Below are positions 16,468 through 26,621 of a stretch of DNA of 64,000 nt, one piece after another. The notes beneath the pieces were generated by a model. The model was not told the DNA's origin, searched no databases, and worked only from the letters and a program-made list of their open reading frames with translations. The DNA is from Erinaceus europaeus (Eukaryota; Chordata; Mammalia; Eulipotyphla; Erinaceidae). The DNA lies in contig NC_080168.1 of assembly GCF_950295315.1 (NCBI RefSeq), positions 70,660,508 to 70,724,507 of the forward strand. Direction: 5' to 3'. Every line of letters starts with the position of its first letter. Within the stretch, counting starts at the first letter, position 1. Both the position numbers and the translations under genes were made by a program.

Positions 16468-16660
16468 AACCAGAGCCAATAAAATAGCTCACCTGGATTC
16501 TGCTCTGCCATGTGCTCGACCCAGGTTTGAGTCTGGTCCCCACTGTGCTAATGGAAGCTTCAGTGCTGTCCTCTCTCTGTCTCTCCCTCCTTCCCTCACC
16601 CTCTCTCTCCTCCCCAACCCCTTGTGTCTGCTCTCTACCACTGAAAGAAAAATCATTTCT
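16468..16660 (+). repeat. T3 SINE
   Basis: T3 signature: AAATAGCTCACCTGGATT, CTGCTCTGCCATGTG, B box-like AGGTTTGAGTC, TGGAAGCTTCAGTGCTGTC, then a CT-rich tail and an A-rich end. Confidence 0.8.
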
Positions 16661-16858
16661 TCTTGTAGCGTTTGCCCTTCTTCCGTAGCCAGTCAACAGC
16701 GTCAGGTTGAAAGCTGTCAGGAGCTGCTTGTTGCTGGCTTTGAAAGTGACTGGGATCCATGTGGATTCAGTTGGCTAGGAAGGATCGTCAGTTTCCCCAA
16801 TGAATGGGTACTCACGAGATGCACCACGGGAAGGTCGATCCAATGCAACCCATGAACC

Positions 16859-17169
16859 AGAAAAAGAAGAAGAGAAAAGAAAAGAAAAGAAAAGAAAAGA
16901 AGAGAAGGGAAGGGAAGGGAAGGGAAGGGAAGGGAAGGGAAGGGAAGGGAAGGGAAGGGAAGGGAAGGGAAGGGAAGAGAAGAGAAGAGAAGAGAAGAGA
17001 AGAGAAGAGAAGAGAAGAGAAGAGAAGAGAAGAGAAGAGAAGAGAAGAGAAAAAAGAAAAGAAAAAGGAAGGGAAGGGAAGGGAAGGGAAGGGAAGGGAA
17101 GGGAAGGGAAGGGAAGGGAAGGGAAGGGAAGGGAAGGGAAGGGAAGGGAAGGGAAGGGAAGGAAAAGAG
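16859..17169 (+). repeat. 311-nt pure polypurine pentanucleotide array
   Basis: Not one pyrimidine occurs between C16858 and T17170. Blocks run in order: AAAAG units, (GGGAA)n from about 16905, (GAGAA)n from about 16973, a short AAAAG spacer near 17050, and (GGGAA)n again to about 17163. The open frames across it in both directions are artefacts of the repeat. Confidence 0.97.
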
Positions 17170-17170
17170 T

Positions 17171-17444
17171 GGAATCCATCATTGGGAGACTGACTGGCTA
17201 CATGTCTGGAATTCTCTGCTAAGTTTCAGGGTGCTCACTTTGCCTGCTGGTGTTCCTGTGAAGGGAACAAATGCTAGGTGTTTGCCTTAGACAGGCTGGA
17301 CCTGCCTGTATATCTACAAACCATTGCCCCAGGGCAAGACAATGCCTCCCAAAGGTTGAATTCAATGTCAGTGCCACCTCTCGAGGTTGAACTCAAGGCA
17401 CTCTGTACAGGCAAGCTACAAAATAAGTAAATCTGCAAAGAGGT
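17171..17444. other. Unique sequence, nothing recognised
   Basis: No repeat or gene signature seen. Confidence 0.4.
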
Positions 17445-17545
17445 GGGGAGAGAACATAATGGTGATGCAAAAAGACATTTATGCCTGAGGCTCCCCAGCA
17501 CCACCATAAGCTGGAGCTGAGCAGGTAAAAAACAAAAACAAAACT
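17445..17545 (+). repeat. T2 SINE, internally deleted
   Basis: AACATAATGGTGATGCAAA and TTTATGCCTGAGGCTCC lead directly into CAGCACCACCATAAGCTGG; part of the B-box region is missing. A-rich tail. Confidence 0.75.
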
Positions 17546-17689
17546 TAAATCTGTAAAATTGTCTCTCCCCAATATGAGAGAGTAGTTAATCTGGCATTGG
17601 TTATGTGTGTAGGAACAGGAACAGAGACACAGAAGGAAAAAAATTTTTTTCACTGTATCTAACTAGACACTTTATTTTCTTCTTTTCTT

Positions 17690-17785
17690 TTCTTTTTTTT
17701 TTTTCCACCAGATTCTGGTATATAGTGGTGCTAGGGATTGAACATGGGACTCTGAAGCCTTAGCCACAAAAGTCCTTATATATTT
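17690..17785 (-). repeat. T2 SINE fragment
   Basis: The minus strand has AAGGCTTCAGAGTCCCATG, TTCAATCCCTAGCACCACTA and an A-rich tail (T-run at 17692-17704). Confidence 0.6.
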
Positions 17786-17792
17786 GCTTTAA

Positions 17793-17997
17793 TTTGTTTT
17801 GAATAGTTATAGAGATATCAAGAGGGAAGGAAAAGATAGAGAGGGAAAATTAAAAAAAAAAAAAAAGACATGTATAGCACTACTTCACCATTTGTGAAGT
17901 TCCACCCTGCAGCTGAGGACATGGGGCTTGAACTCAGGTCCTTCTTGTGCACTGTAATATGCATACTTTAGTGGGTGTAATACCACTGGTCCCCTGG
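17793..17997 (-). repeat. T1 tRNA-derived SINE
   Basis: The minus strand reads from the head (GGTATTACACCCAC) through B box GAGTTCAAGCCCC and CTTCACAAATGGTGAAGTAG to CTCTCTATCTTTTCC. It lies between two T2 copies. Confidence 0.75.
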
Positions 17998-17999
17998 CA

Positions 18000-18180
18000 T
18001 AGTTTTTTGCATAACCATTATGCTGTCTCTTTTTGATTTTTTTCCCCCGTTTTTTTTTTTTTTGCTTTGTCTTTGCCTAGAGCATTGCTCAACTCTTGTT
18101 TATGGTCATGTTAGGAACTGAACCTGGAACTCTGGAGCCTCAGTCATGAAAGTCTTTTGCAGAACGAATATGCTGTCTCC
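18000..18180 (-). repeat. T2 SINE
   Basis: The minus strand has CATGACTGAGGCTCCAGAG, B box AGGTTCAGTTCC and an A-rich end (T-run 18049-18063). A further T2-like GCATAACCATTATGCTGTC lies at 18010-18028. Confidence 0.65.
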
Positions 18181-19324
18181 AATTCTAGATGCTTTCTTTT
18201 TTCCAAACTGTTATTGCTGGAAATCAATAACATTGTATCTTCCAGTTTTGCTACCACAACCTCCTTTATAAATATTCACCAAGGTGCCCATGTGCACACA
18301 TGTGCATACAAACACACACACACATACATATATACATCTCTGGGCATTGACAAGGAGCAGCACTTGTTTGTGTGACTCTGCAGGTCCCCATGTGTCACAG
18401 CTGTGCTCCGCCCTGTCTCTAGACAGAAGCCTCTCGCCTCAGGCCACAGGTCTGAGCTGATTTCCGGCTCCTCAGCCTGGTTCAAATTTTCCTCCTAAAT
18501 ATATCATCCCTGCCTTTGTTGGGGTTTTTGCTTTGTTTGGCTGTCTCTGCATGTCCTGGGTTCCCAGAGTATATATTCTCAGTGACCATCTTAGTCAGCA
18601 CCCTGTCCCTCTCTATCCACAAGCTATGACTTTCCTGGCATAAATCACCTCACAGGTCCTTGCTCACTGACAAACACAGCCTTCTGAACTCTACCAAACA
18701 GAGAGGGTGGGGGGTCAGGGGTGCAGAATAGTCTTACACTATGTTTCCCAAGCTCAGAACCCCATGTGCCTTCACATGTGTCCCCTTTACTGTGGCTGAG
18801 GGCAGGCACTGAGACCCAGGAAGCAACTGGCACAGAGCCAGCTCCAGGGATTCTGTCTGCTCTGTCCACTGGAGCCACCACAGGCTGTGGGGACAGAGAA
18901 GGCGCTGCCCATGAGGCATGCCCCAAGGCTGTCAGATTCCAGGCACAAGGTGCCCCCAGAGCTCAGACTGACAACTCTGTCCCCTTCAACGCCCCCCCAC
19001 CCCACCTCACCCTGCATGATCTGCCTTGTGGGACTCATAGAGACCTTAGCAAGGTTGTACCCATGTTGTCCCCATCCTGCCATTCTAGGACTCAGACACC
19101 AAGCCAGAAATGTGCTGGTGTGTGTTGTACAGAGGAGACATGGGATTTTCTAGAAGTCATTGCCTCTTTACCCTGAGTTCATATGCTTTCCGTGTGTGAT
19201 CTGGGCCCTTATGGAAAAAACAGTCCCCTCAAGAGATTCACCTGCCAACATCCCCAGACAGACCCTAAATCCTGGAATGAACTGTAGCCTGAGCCTCCAC
19301 CACAGCTGAGAGAGGGGAGGGGAG
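18181..19324. other. Unique GC-richer stretch
   Basis: About 1.1 kb without interspersed-repeat signatures; a short CA-rich run lies near 18315-18335. The longest open frame (18721-19176, 151 codons) has a composition like random GC-rich DNA and no recognisable domain. Confidence 0.45.
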
Positions 19325-19520
19325 GAGACATAGGTTGGTAGATAGATGATAGAAAGAAACAAGAAAGACAGACAGAGAGAGAGAGAGAGAGATAGGAAGA
19401 TAGATAAATGACTGATATATAGGGACCTAAATCATCATTCTGGCATATGCAGTGCTGGGGACTGAACTTAATATTTTTGAGTCCTCACATCTTAGCCACA
19501 GTACCACCTCCCTGGCTGCT
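19325..19520 (-). repeat. T4-like SINE with GATA/GA repeats
   Basis: The minus strand has GTGGTACTGTGGCTAAGATG, TTCAGTCCCCAGCACTGCAT and a degenerate (CT)n/(TATC)n tail at 19335-19410. Confidence 0.6.
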
Positions 19521-19635
19521 CAAGCTGAGAAGAAAGAAACAACATAATGAAAAGGAGAGACATGTTCTTGATTCCATCCTGAGGGTGAATGGGAGGAGGA
19601 AGAGAAACTGGTAATCAGCAAAATGTTGGTGTCTC

Positions 19636-19855
19636 TGTCTCCCTCTCTCTCTCTCTCTCTCTCTCTTTCTGATAGGACAGGGAGAAATTGAGAGGGGAGG
19701 GGAAGACAGAGAGGGAGAGAGAAAGAAAAACATCAGCATACCTACTTCACCACTTGTGAAGCATCCCCGCTTCAGGTGGGAAGTGAGGGCTCAAACCTCA
19801 GTCCTTGTGCGTAGTACTATGTGCGCTTAACCAGGTGTGCCACCCACCGCCACTC
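19636..19855 (-). repeat. T1 tRNA-derived SINE
   Basis: The minus strand has GGTGGCACACCTGGTTAAGC, AGTCCTTGTGC-type head, then CTTCACAAGTGGTGAAGTAG. The (CT)n at 19638-19668 lies beyond the tail side. Confidence 0.8.
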
Positions 19856-19950
19856 TACAGCATCAGGTCTGGAGTTTGATCCCCATCATTGCACATGCCA
19901 GAGTAATGGCTCTGGTTCTCTCACACATTCATAAATAAATAAATCTACAA
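19856..19950 (+). repeat. T4 SINE
   Basis: CAGCATCAGGTCTGGAGTTT, B box GTTTGATCCCC, CATTGCACATGCCAGAGTAA, then CTCTGGTTCT and an (AAAT)n tail. Confidence 0.7.
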
Positions 19951-20412
19951 CAAGCTGTGGATAGAGGTGCTAGGGCTCAGAAAGAACCATCCAACCTCTG
20001 GGCATTGAGTGGCTGATGTGGTGTTGACTAAGCCTGGCTCCAGATTCCATCTTTTTCAACACTACCAATGCTTCTTCTGAGACCAAAATGAAAAGGCTGA
20101 CCCAGGAGAGTGGCAATGGTTCAGGAAAACTTGGGGAAACTCCAAAGTCTGTGAGAGAATGGTGCCTGCCACTTTATGGCTGCTTGGTTTTTTCCAGAAC
20201 AGTCTTTGCCTCTCAGTGGTCCTATGGGGCATGTGTACCTGCTTGAGGGTTAGGGAACATCCCCACCACCACCACCACCACCACTCAAACAGTCAAGGAA
20301 GGCTGTGCTTTTCAATTCCAAGCCCTTGGCCTGGATCACAGTGCCACATCTCCAGATCACTAGCTGTTATTTTCGACGGGCTGGCTTCAGCAGGCCAGGC
20401 TAGCTTCACGGG
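19951..20412. other. Unique sequence with short CAC repeat
   Basis: No repeat family recognised apart from eight CAC units near 20261-20284. Confidence 0.4.
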
Positions 20413-20738
20413 TGGGTAACAGAGACGACCAGAAACATACGGCTGGGCCGAGAAGCTGTATTTCTTTATTTAAGATCAACGATTCATAAACTAAACCAAA
20501 CTAATCACCAAACAGAACTCTCCTGCATCTTTCTCACATGGTGGCGCCAAGAACTCTCGAACTCTGTCACTCTGGAACTCTGTCAGGGTTCCTTGGGGCG
20601 GGGACAAGCGGGCCCACGCAACTAGCAGGACTAAACCAATTTTCCTGGCAGGGGGAGGGCTAAACCAAACCAGTGTAAAGCATACAACAACTAGCTATCA
20701 AGTAACTTGTTGAAGGGCTCTATAGTTGCTTGCACACT
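20413..20738 (-). mobile_element. Probable solo LTR of an endogenous retrovirus
   Basis: On the minus strand the segment can start TGTGCAAGCAAC and end TTACCCA, giving TG...CA termini. It holds a GC box (near 20595) and a polyadenylation signal AATAAAG (20465-20470) followed by about 55 bp of U5-like sequence. No internal retroviral gene adjoins it, so it would be a solo LTR. A TSD was not found, so the ends are approximate. Confidence 0.5.
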
Positions 20739-21073
20739 ATAAGGAGCAGGTCTCAGGGGCTCGGTGGCATCAGGAGTTGAGGACTCTGAGTTAATTTTCA
20801 AAGTCCTTCTCTTTGATGAGATCTAAATGAAGAACTCAGAAGTGCTGGCCCTACTACTCTGGCAAGGGTCCTCAAGCCTGATCCCTGGATCACAGCCTGC
20901 CCATGGTGATTAGGATCTGATTCTCTAGCCAGAGTCTTTTGTCCTCAAGTCTGAACTGAAACACATGAGGATTTATTTCACTGAGCATTGGTTGGAAGCA
21001 CCCTCAAGTCTTCTGCTAGTTCTCTACTTCTGCTACCCTGCTGTCCTAAACTGGACATCAGAGAATTGCTTGA
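20739..21073. other. Unique sequence, nothing recognised
   Basis: No repeat or gene signature seen. Confidence 0.4.
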
Positions 21074-21201
21074 ATGTGGGCCAGGGAGATGGTATAGTTT
21101 TGATGCAACAGACACTCGTGTCTTAGGCTCTGAGGTCCCAGGTTCAATCTATGGTAGCACTATAAGCCAGAGTTGAGCTTTGCTCTGGTTCTCTTTGTGT
21201 C

Positions 21202-21247
<46 letters not shown>

Positions 21248-21255
21248 AAAATAAA
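21074..21255 (+). repeat. T2 SINE with (CT)n tail
   Basis: GGAGATGGTATAGTTTTGAT, CTCTGAGGTCCCAGGTTCAA, CACTATAAGCCAGAG, then (CT)n at about 21207-21246 and an A-rich end. Confidence 0.8.
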
Positions 21256-21519
21256 ACATTGTGTAAAAGCAATTGCTTGTGTGACCATCAGAAAGAGACA
21301 TCTAAAGTGAGATGACGTGCCTGATTTTGATTTCTGTAGCCCACATGAGTTAGCAACTTATTAGCTTCAAACAGCTACTCTGACTCTCTGGTGTTTTTCC
21401 ACATTGACTTTCTCCACAATGGAATATTCAGACTTAACAAGAAAATACATATATATTCTCAAAGTGTGTTCCACTAAAAAAAGATCACCATTGTTTCACT
21501 TATATTTTCATTTCGGTTC

Positions 21520-21725
21520 TATTATTTATTTTATTATTGGGTAGAGACAGAGAGAAAAATCAAGAGAGAAGGGAGGCGTAGAGAGAGATAGAGGCAGGGA
21601 GACACCTGAATCTCTGCTTTACCACTCATGAAGCTTTCTTCCTGCAGGTGAGGACAGGGGCTTGAACCTGCATCCTTGAGCACTGCAATGTGTACACTTA
21701 ACCAGGTACACTACCATCTAGCCCA
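21520..21725 (-). repeat. T1 tRNA-derived SINE
   Basis: The minus strand has ATGGTAGTGTACCTGGTTAA, B box GGTTCAAGCCCC, CTGCAGGAAGAAAGCTTCAT and a CT-rich body ending in AATAAT-type sequence. Confidence 0.85.
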
Positions 21726-21782
21726 TTTCAGTTCTCATACACTGGATGACAAAAAATAATTAATAATAAAAAAGTAAAACAA

Positions 21783-21945
21783 GATACCATGCATAAGGAC
21801 CCAGGTTCAAGCCCCTGGTTCCCACCTGCAGAAGAGAAGCTTCACCAGCAGTGGAGCAATGTTGTAGATATCCCTCTTTTCCTTCCTTCTCCCTTCTCAT
21901 CTCTCTCCCTATTTCCCTATGTATTAATTTAAAACTAATTTAAAA
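21783..21945 (+). repeat. T1 SINE, 5' truncated
   Basis: Begins at ATACCATGCATAAGGACCC, with B box GGTTCAAGCCCC, CACCTGCAGAAGAGAAGCTT and a CT-rich body. The head upstream of ACCATGC is missing. Confidence 0.8.
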
Positions 21946-21978
21946 ATGTAAATGATAAGTAATTAAGAAAAACAGGTA

Positions 21979-22195
21979 CAAAGGTCAGGTGTTGGTGCAC
22001 CTGGTTGAGCCCACACGTTACAATGCACAAGGACCTGGGTTCGATCCCCTGGTCCCCACCTGCAGGGGGAAAGCTTCATGAGTGGTGAATCAGGGCTGCA
22101 AGTGTCTTTCTGTCTCTCTCCCTCTCTATCTCCCCCTTCCCTATAGATTTCTGGCTGTGACTATCCAATAAATAAAGATAATTTTAAAAATTTTA
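21979..22195 (+). repeat. T1 tRNA-derived SINE, nearly complete
   Basis: A good reference copy: GGTGTTGGTGCACCTGGTTG (A-box region), GGGTTCGATCCCC (B box), CCACCTGCAGGGGGAAAGCT, CTCCCTCTCTATCTCCCCC, ending AATAAATAAAGATAA. Confidence 0.9.
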
Positions 22196-22499
22196 AAAAC
22201 AGGTGCATAGAGCTACATAAATACAAATTTAAAATGAACTTGATTCAACGTATACAAACTCAGTTCTGCTTTTCTCTTTATTCCTCCTTTTGGCTATCCT
22301 CTATCTTACCAGGGTTCTTTACACAATCCACTGCCCTTTTCAGGACAGAATACTGCCATCAATATCAGATACAACACTTCACAGGCTCCAGTTTTTCTCA
22401 TCCTAGCCCAATTCCTCATCCCCACTTAAGCAGAGAGAAGTAGAAAGACAAATAGAGGGCCCTGATGAAAAAAAGGTGTTACTTTCATAGCCATTCAAT

Positions 22500-22955
22500 T
22501 CAGCCATGATGGGCCACTTGGAACTTCTCACCTGATCATTTGTGACAGTCTGCCAGTTTTGTGACATAAGCTGTGAATAGAACTTTGGGACTTGATTAGC
22601 ATAAGGCTGAGGCTGATGTGAGAACACAATTAGCATATGGCTGAAGAACTTATGTAAATCAAATGATTAACTTCCAGGCAGCAGGAAGTCCAGCCCTTTC
22701 TTCCTCCCCCCACCCCCCTCTTTCTCTTCTTGCACTGAGGCCTTCTTGGCTTCCCAGGACCTGCCATGCTGCCTTTCCCAGAGACAACACAGGGAGCTGA
22801 ACTTCGGTAACTTAGAGATTCACAGGCCTGGCCTACTCTTACTTCAGTCGATAATTGCCTATCTTGCTGTATGTAAAATATACCATTCCATACTACTGTA
22901 CTGCCATGTAATAAACCTTGATTGTTTTAAACCAGTGCCCAGCTGCGCTTCCATA
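22500..22955 (+). mobile_element. Candidate LTR
   Basis: LTR-like architecture: a pyrimidine-rich block (22700-22735), an AATAAA signal at 22910-22915, then about 40 bp ending GCTTCCA. No TSD or paired LTR was found, so both the ends and the call are uncertain. It could also be unique DNA. Confidence 0.33.
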
Positions 22956-23247
22956 AAATCTTTTTTTTTTAATTACAATATACCAGGACAGAGTTCCAAG
23001 GCAAACAAGCACACAGTGAGTTTGCACTCTGTAGAGAGCTGAGATTCAAGGGCATGGTCACTGAAAGCTCAAGATCATGAGGGCCCTAATCAAATAGTGA
23101 TGGTCCTGTGCCTGATTCTGTGCATTGGATCCCACTCTGACTTGGCAGGAAGGAACGAGGGAGTGTTCCCTTCCACCTCCTTCCCCAGTGTCAGCATTCT
23201 GTACAGTGTAAACTATCAGGAAGAGTTTGAGGATGCATTCTAGCTGG
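22956..23247. other. Unique sequence
   Basis: A short T-run at 22962-22970; otherwise nothing recognised. Confidence 0.4.
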
Positions 23248-23470
23248 TTGGTAGAAACCATGGGCTCTGGAGTCAGACCCACGCAGCACGCTGGCATCTT
23301 ATTGGCTGGCTCTGTGACCTCCCATAAATTATTCCATACCCCTCTCCCTCTGCTGTCTCATCTATGCCATGGGCACATCACAGGATATCATCCTCATGAG
23401 AGCTGTGGGGATTGAATGAATGATTGCTTACATGGCTTCTAAAGGGAACCCAGATAAGTATGTGATATAT
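23248..23470 (+). repeat. MIR (ancient mammalian SINE)
   Basis: Matches the MIR core order as I know it: CATGGGCTCTGGAGTCAGAC, GGCTCTGTGACCTCC, TGTCTCATCTATGCCATGGG, then GTGGGGATTGAATGAATGAT. MIRs predate the placental radiation, so this marks old orthologous sequence between the young insertions. Confidence 0.85.
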
Positions 23471-23479
23471 AAAAGAAGT

Positions 23480-23612
23480 AATAGCTAAGTCTTCAGCCAG
23501 ATTTGCATGCTGAGACTTCAGATGTTACAGGTTCCATCCCCAGAATTACCATATGCCAAAGTTAGGCAGTATTCTCTCTCTCTCTCTCAATTAAATAAAT
23601 AAAACATTTAAA
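23480..23612 (+). repeat. T2 SINE
   Basis: CAGATTTGCATGCTGAGACT, ACAGGTTCCATCCCCAG and ACCATATGCCAAAGTTAGGC, then (CT)n and an AAT-rich tail. Confidence 0.65.
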
Positions 23613-23617
23613 CTAAG

Positions 23618-23800
23618 AGGTCAAGAGATTGCTCACCCAGTAGAAAACATAATTTACCATTCTCAAGGACCAAGGTTCAAGTCCCCAGAACCACATGGGA
23701 ACACATGAACAGCACAAAAGGAAGCTTATGAACTGTGGAGCAGAGTTTTGGCATCTCTCTTTTTCTCTCTGCCTCTCTCTTCTTATGGTCAAATTTTTAA
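23618..23800 (+). repeat. T3-like SINE
   Basis: AGAGATTGCTCACCCAGTAG, AAGGTTCAAGTCCCC, GGAAGCTTATGAACTGTGG, then a CT-rich tail and an A-rich end. The head resembles T3 and the body T1; diverged. Confidence 0.6.
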
Positions 23801-24109
23801 AAGAAATCTACCAGGTGAGCTGGAATCATTCAATCAAGAAGCCCCAGCACAAAAATAAACAACAACAAACCAAGTATTCACACTCCAGGGCCAGCCATTA
23901 AGGATATGGACAACTAGTTGGGAAATGGAAAATGAAATGGAAATAGAAATACAAAGAAACATAGTAAGTATTAAATACATGTGAGCTTTTGACAGTGACT
24001 ATGAGAGAATATATATGGAATACTTGTGTAGAAAGTCAAACAACAGCTATGACTTTCTTTACTTGATAAGATGATCTGATATTTATAGTGTAAGTCTTAC
24101 AGAAAGATA
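23801..24109. other. AT-rich unique sequence
   Basis: No repeat or gene signature seen. Confidence 0.4.
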
Positions 24110-24270
24110 TCAGTGATAAGGAGATAGCTCTGAGGTAGAACACAGGATTTTCATGCTGGGGGACCCAGGTTTGATTCCCCTGCACCACCATGCTAAAACT
24201 GAACAGTACTCTGGCCTGTCTCTCTCTCTTTGTCTCTATCTCTGTCTCATAAAAATAATTCTTTAAAAAC
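24110..24270 (+). repeat. T2 SINE
   Basis: AAGGAGATAGCTCTGAGG, TTTTCATGCTGGGGGACCCA, B box GGTTTGATTCCCC, CACCACCATGCTAAAACTGA, CT-rich and A-rich tail. Confidence 0.75.
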
Positions 24271-24276
24271 AAAAGT

Positions 24277-24536
24277 GTGGGGAGTTGGGCAGTAGTGCAG
24301 TAGGTTAAGTGCATGTGGCGCAAAGTGCAAGGATCAGCATGAGGATCCCGGTTCGAGCCCCCGGCTCCCCACCTGCAAGGGAGTCGCTTCACAGGTGGTG
24401 AAGCAGGTCTGCAGGTGTCTATCGTTTTCTCCCCCTCTCTGTCTTCCCCTCCTCTCTCCATTTCTCTCTGTCCTATATAACAACAATGATATCAGTTGCG
24501 ACAACAATAATAACTATAATAATAATTTTTTTAAAG
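24277..24536 (+). repeat. T1 tRNA-derived SINE, short form
   Basis: GCAGTAGTGCAGTAGGTTAA, CCCGGTTCGAGCCCCC, CCCCACCTGCAAGGGAGTCG, then CCATTTCTCTCTGTCCTAT and an AATAATAA-type tail. It lacks the terminal GCACTGAGCCC module. Possible short TSD AAAGTGT at both ends. Confidence 0.9.
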
Positions 24537-24670
24537 TGTAGATTTTCTTGACAATATTAGTCAACTTGAAGAACCATGAAGAGGGATCATCATCTGCCAT
24601 CTTGGAGCCTCTACTTTTGGGCTATAAGTCCATCACATTTACTGCCTCCTGGTTTGTTGCAGGCAGAGAA

Positions 24671-24688
24671 GGAAGAAAGAAAGAAAAA

Positions 24689-24727
<39 letters not shown>

Positions 24728-24734
24728 GAAGGAA

Positions 24735-24800
<66 letters not shown>

Positions 24801-24802
24801 AA
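24671..24802. repeat. (GAAA)n microsatellite
   Basis: About 130 bp of GAAA units with a GGAA interruption near 24726. The Lys/Glu/Arg and Phe/Ser open frames over it are artefacts. Confidence 0.95.
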
Positions 24803-25338
24803 TTTGATTCTCCCAGTGCTTCTGGCCTGAAAAACACAAATTCCAACCGAGGTTATAATGTCATTAAATGTTGAATAATGACAAGGGTAATATGTAAATG
24901 TGTTCTTACCTTGAATCTCTAATGCAGTGTCAAGTGTAGAAATTCATGATGAAAGTTATTTTCCTAATTCAGCTTCTTAGGAAAAGCAGTCTACTGTAAA
25001 CTAAGTTTTGCCAGCATCCATTCTGTGCCTAAAACTAGATTCTTTTCCACAAGGAAAGACTCAGTGAAAAAGGAAAGCCTGACTACTACAAATAGGGAAA
25101 CAAAACATGCTTATGTTTTTGAGACATAGAGTGAGGGAGTGCTTGGTGTGGTGAGAATCACTGATGAGAAGAGTCTTGCATTGAGTCTCAAAAAGGGTAA
25201 CTTCTGGTACAAGTACACAAATCATGTAGGTTTAAATGTCCTTGAGGTTAGGTTAATGGTTAAAGGAAGAATTATAATAAGTGCCACATGCAAAAGGCCA
25301 GGAATTGACTTCAGTAAAAGTTTCCCATCATACATTAC
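24803..25338. other. AT-rich unique sequence
   Basis: No repeat family recognised. It ends in the target site of the next L1. Confidence 0.4.
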
Positions 25339-26364
25339 AATGAACACTTTTTTAAAAAAAAATTCTTTTATTTATAAAAAGGAAACATTGACTAAACCAT
25401 AGGAGAAGAGGGGTACAACTTCACATAATTCCCACCACCAGAACTTTGTATTCCATCCCCTCCCCTGATAGCTTTCCTCTTCTTTAACCTTCTGGGAGTA
25501 TGGATCCACGGTCATTGTGGGATGCAGAAGGTTTCTGTAATTGCTTCCTTGCTGAACATGGGCATTGACAGGCCGATCCATACTCCCAGCCTATCACTTT
25601 CTTTCCCTGGGGAAGTGGAGCTCTAGGATACATTGGTGGGATTTTCTGTCCAGGGAAGTCTAGTAGGCATCATGCTAGTATCTGAAACCTAGTGGTTAAA
25701 AAGAGAGTTAACATACAAAGCCAAACAAGTTGTTGACCAATCATGGACCTACGGGCTGGAATAGTGCAGATGAAAAGTTGGGGGGGGGGCTCCATTTTAT
25801 AGATAGCTAGTAGGCAGATTTTAGTTAAATTCCAAAGGGCCTGTGGCTATACTAGTTTTTTTTGTTTTTGTTTTTGTTTTTCCTTTTTCTTTTTGCCCCT
25901 GAACCTGAAATCTGATATGCAGGTGGATCCAAGTTATTGTCTGGGGAGATGATGTCATGGCTGGAAGAAGGACCAGAAAGCTGGATCAGGGAAGAGAGTA
26001 GCTCCCTAATATGGGAAAGGGTTATAAATATTGTTGACTATAAACCCCATTGATTTGATGTGATCTGGAGCCTATATTCAGCTTAGGAACCTATGTGACC
26101 TGTGCATCCCTATAGATCTGAGCTCACATTCTGTGGTCATGAGTAGGAACATTCCAAGCTGCCTCAATATTGACCCATCTTCCTCAGATGTAGCATAGAG
26201 TATGTTGTCCATCCTCCCTTTGGAGGATGGAACATTCTCTGCCATTGTTGATCCAAGTTGAGGGCAAGGTCCTTCAGGGGCCCAGAAAATAACTGGTAAC
26301 AATAGAGAGAGGGATTTATTTGAGGTCTAGGCCCTTCAAGTCTGTTTGGGAAAATGAACACTTT
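25339..26364 (-). mobile_element. 5'-truncated L1-L 3' end with TSD
   Basis: About 1 kb of the distal L1-L 3' UTR in minus orientation, starting with the reversed tail (TTTTATTTATAAAAAGGAAA). The 12-bp TSD AATGAACACTTT occurs at 25339-25350 and 26353-26364. There is no coding part; 5' truncation is the usual outcome of incomplete reverse transcription. Confidence 0.92.
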
Positions 26365-26519
26365 AATAATAGTTAAGCCTAAGGTTCTTTTTTTTTTCTT
26401 TATACTTTACCTAGTGGGGGGGGGAGCTCTTGATATTCATATTTCAAAGAGTAGATACATGTATTTTTGACAGAGCATGAGAAAATTTTTGTGGTGGTGT
26501 TGATTGTCTGAAGAATCAT

Positions 26520-26621
26520 TCCTTTCTTAGAGAGAGAAAGAGAGAGAACCAGAGCATCTGTCCATCAACTATTATGCCAGGGATCACACTTGGGTCCTCA
26601 AGCTTAAGATTCCAGCATTCT
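26520..26621 (-). repeat. T4 SINE, split by L1 (left part)
   Basis: The minus strand contains AAGCTTGAGGACCCAAGTG, GTGATCCCTGGCATAATAG and a CT-rich tail. The head continues at 27707-27740 (GTACAGTGGAT), so the L1 at 26622-27695 landed inside this older SINE. Confidence 0.7.

Noticed and set aside
16775..17222. Long open frames in both directions (Lys/Glu/Gly-rich and Pro/Phe/Ser-rich) over the purine array
   Set aside because: A pentanucleotide repeat has no stop in several frames. No start context, domain or flanking coding sequence.
18721..19176. 151-codon open frame in unique GC-richer DNA
   Set aside because: The overlapping minus-strand frames are just as long, and the composition and lack of domains fit chance.
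20261..20285. Histidine-rich peptide
   Set aside because: A short CAC repeat in a chance open frame.
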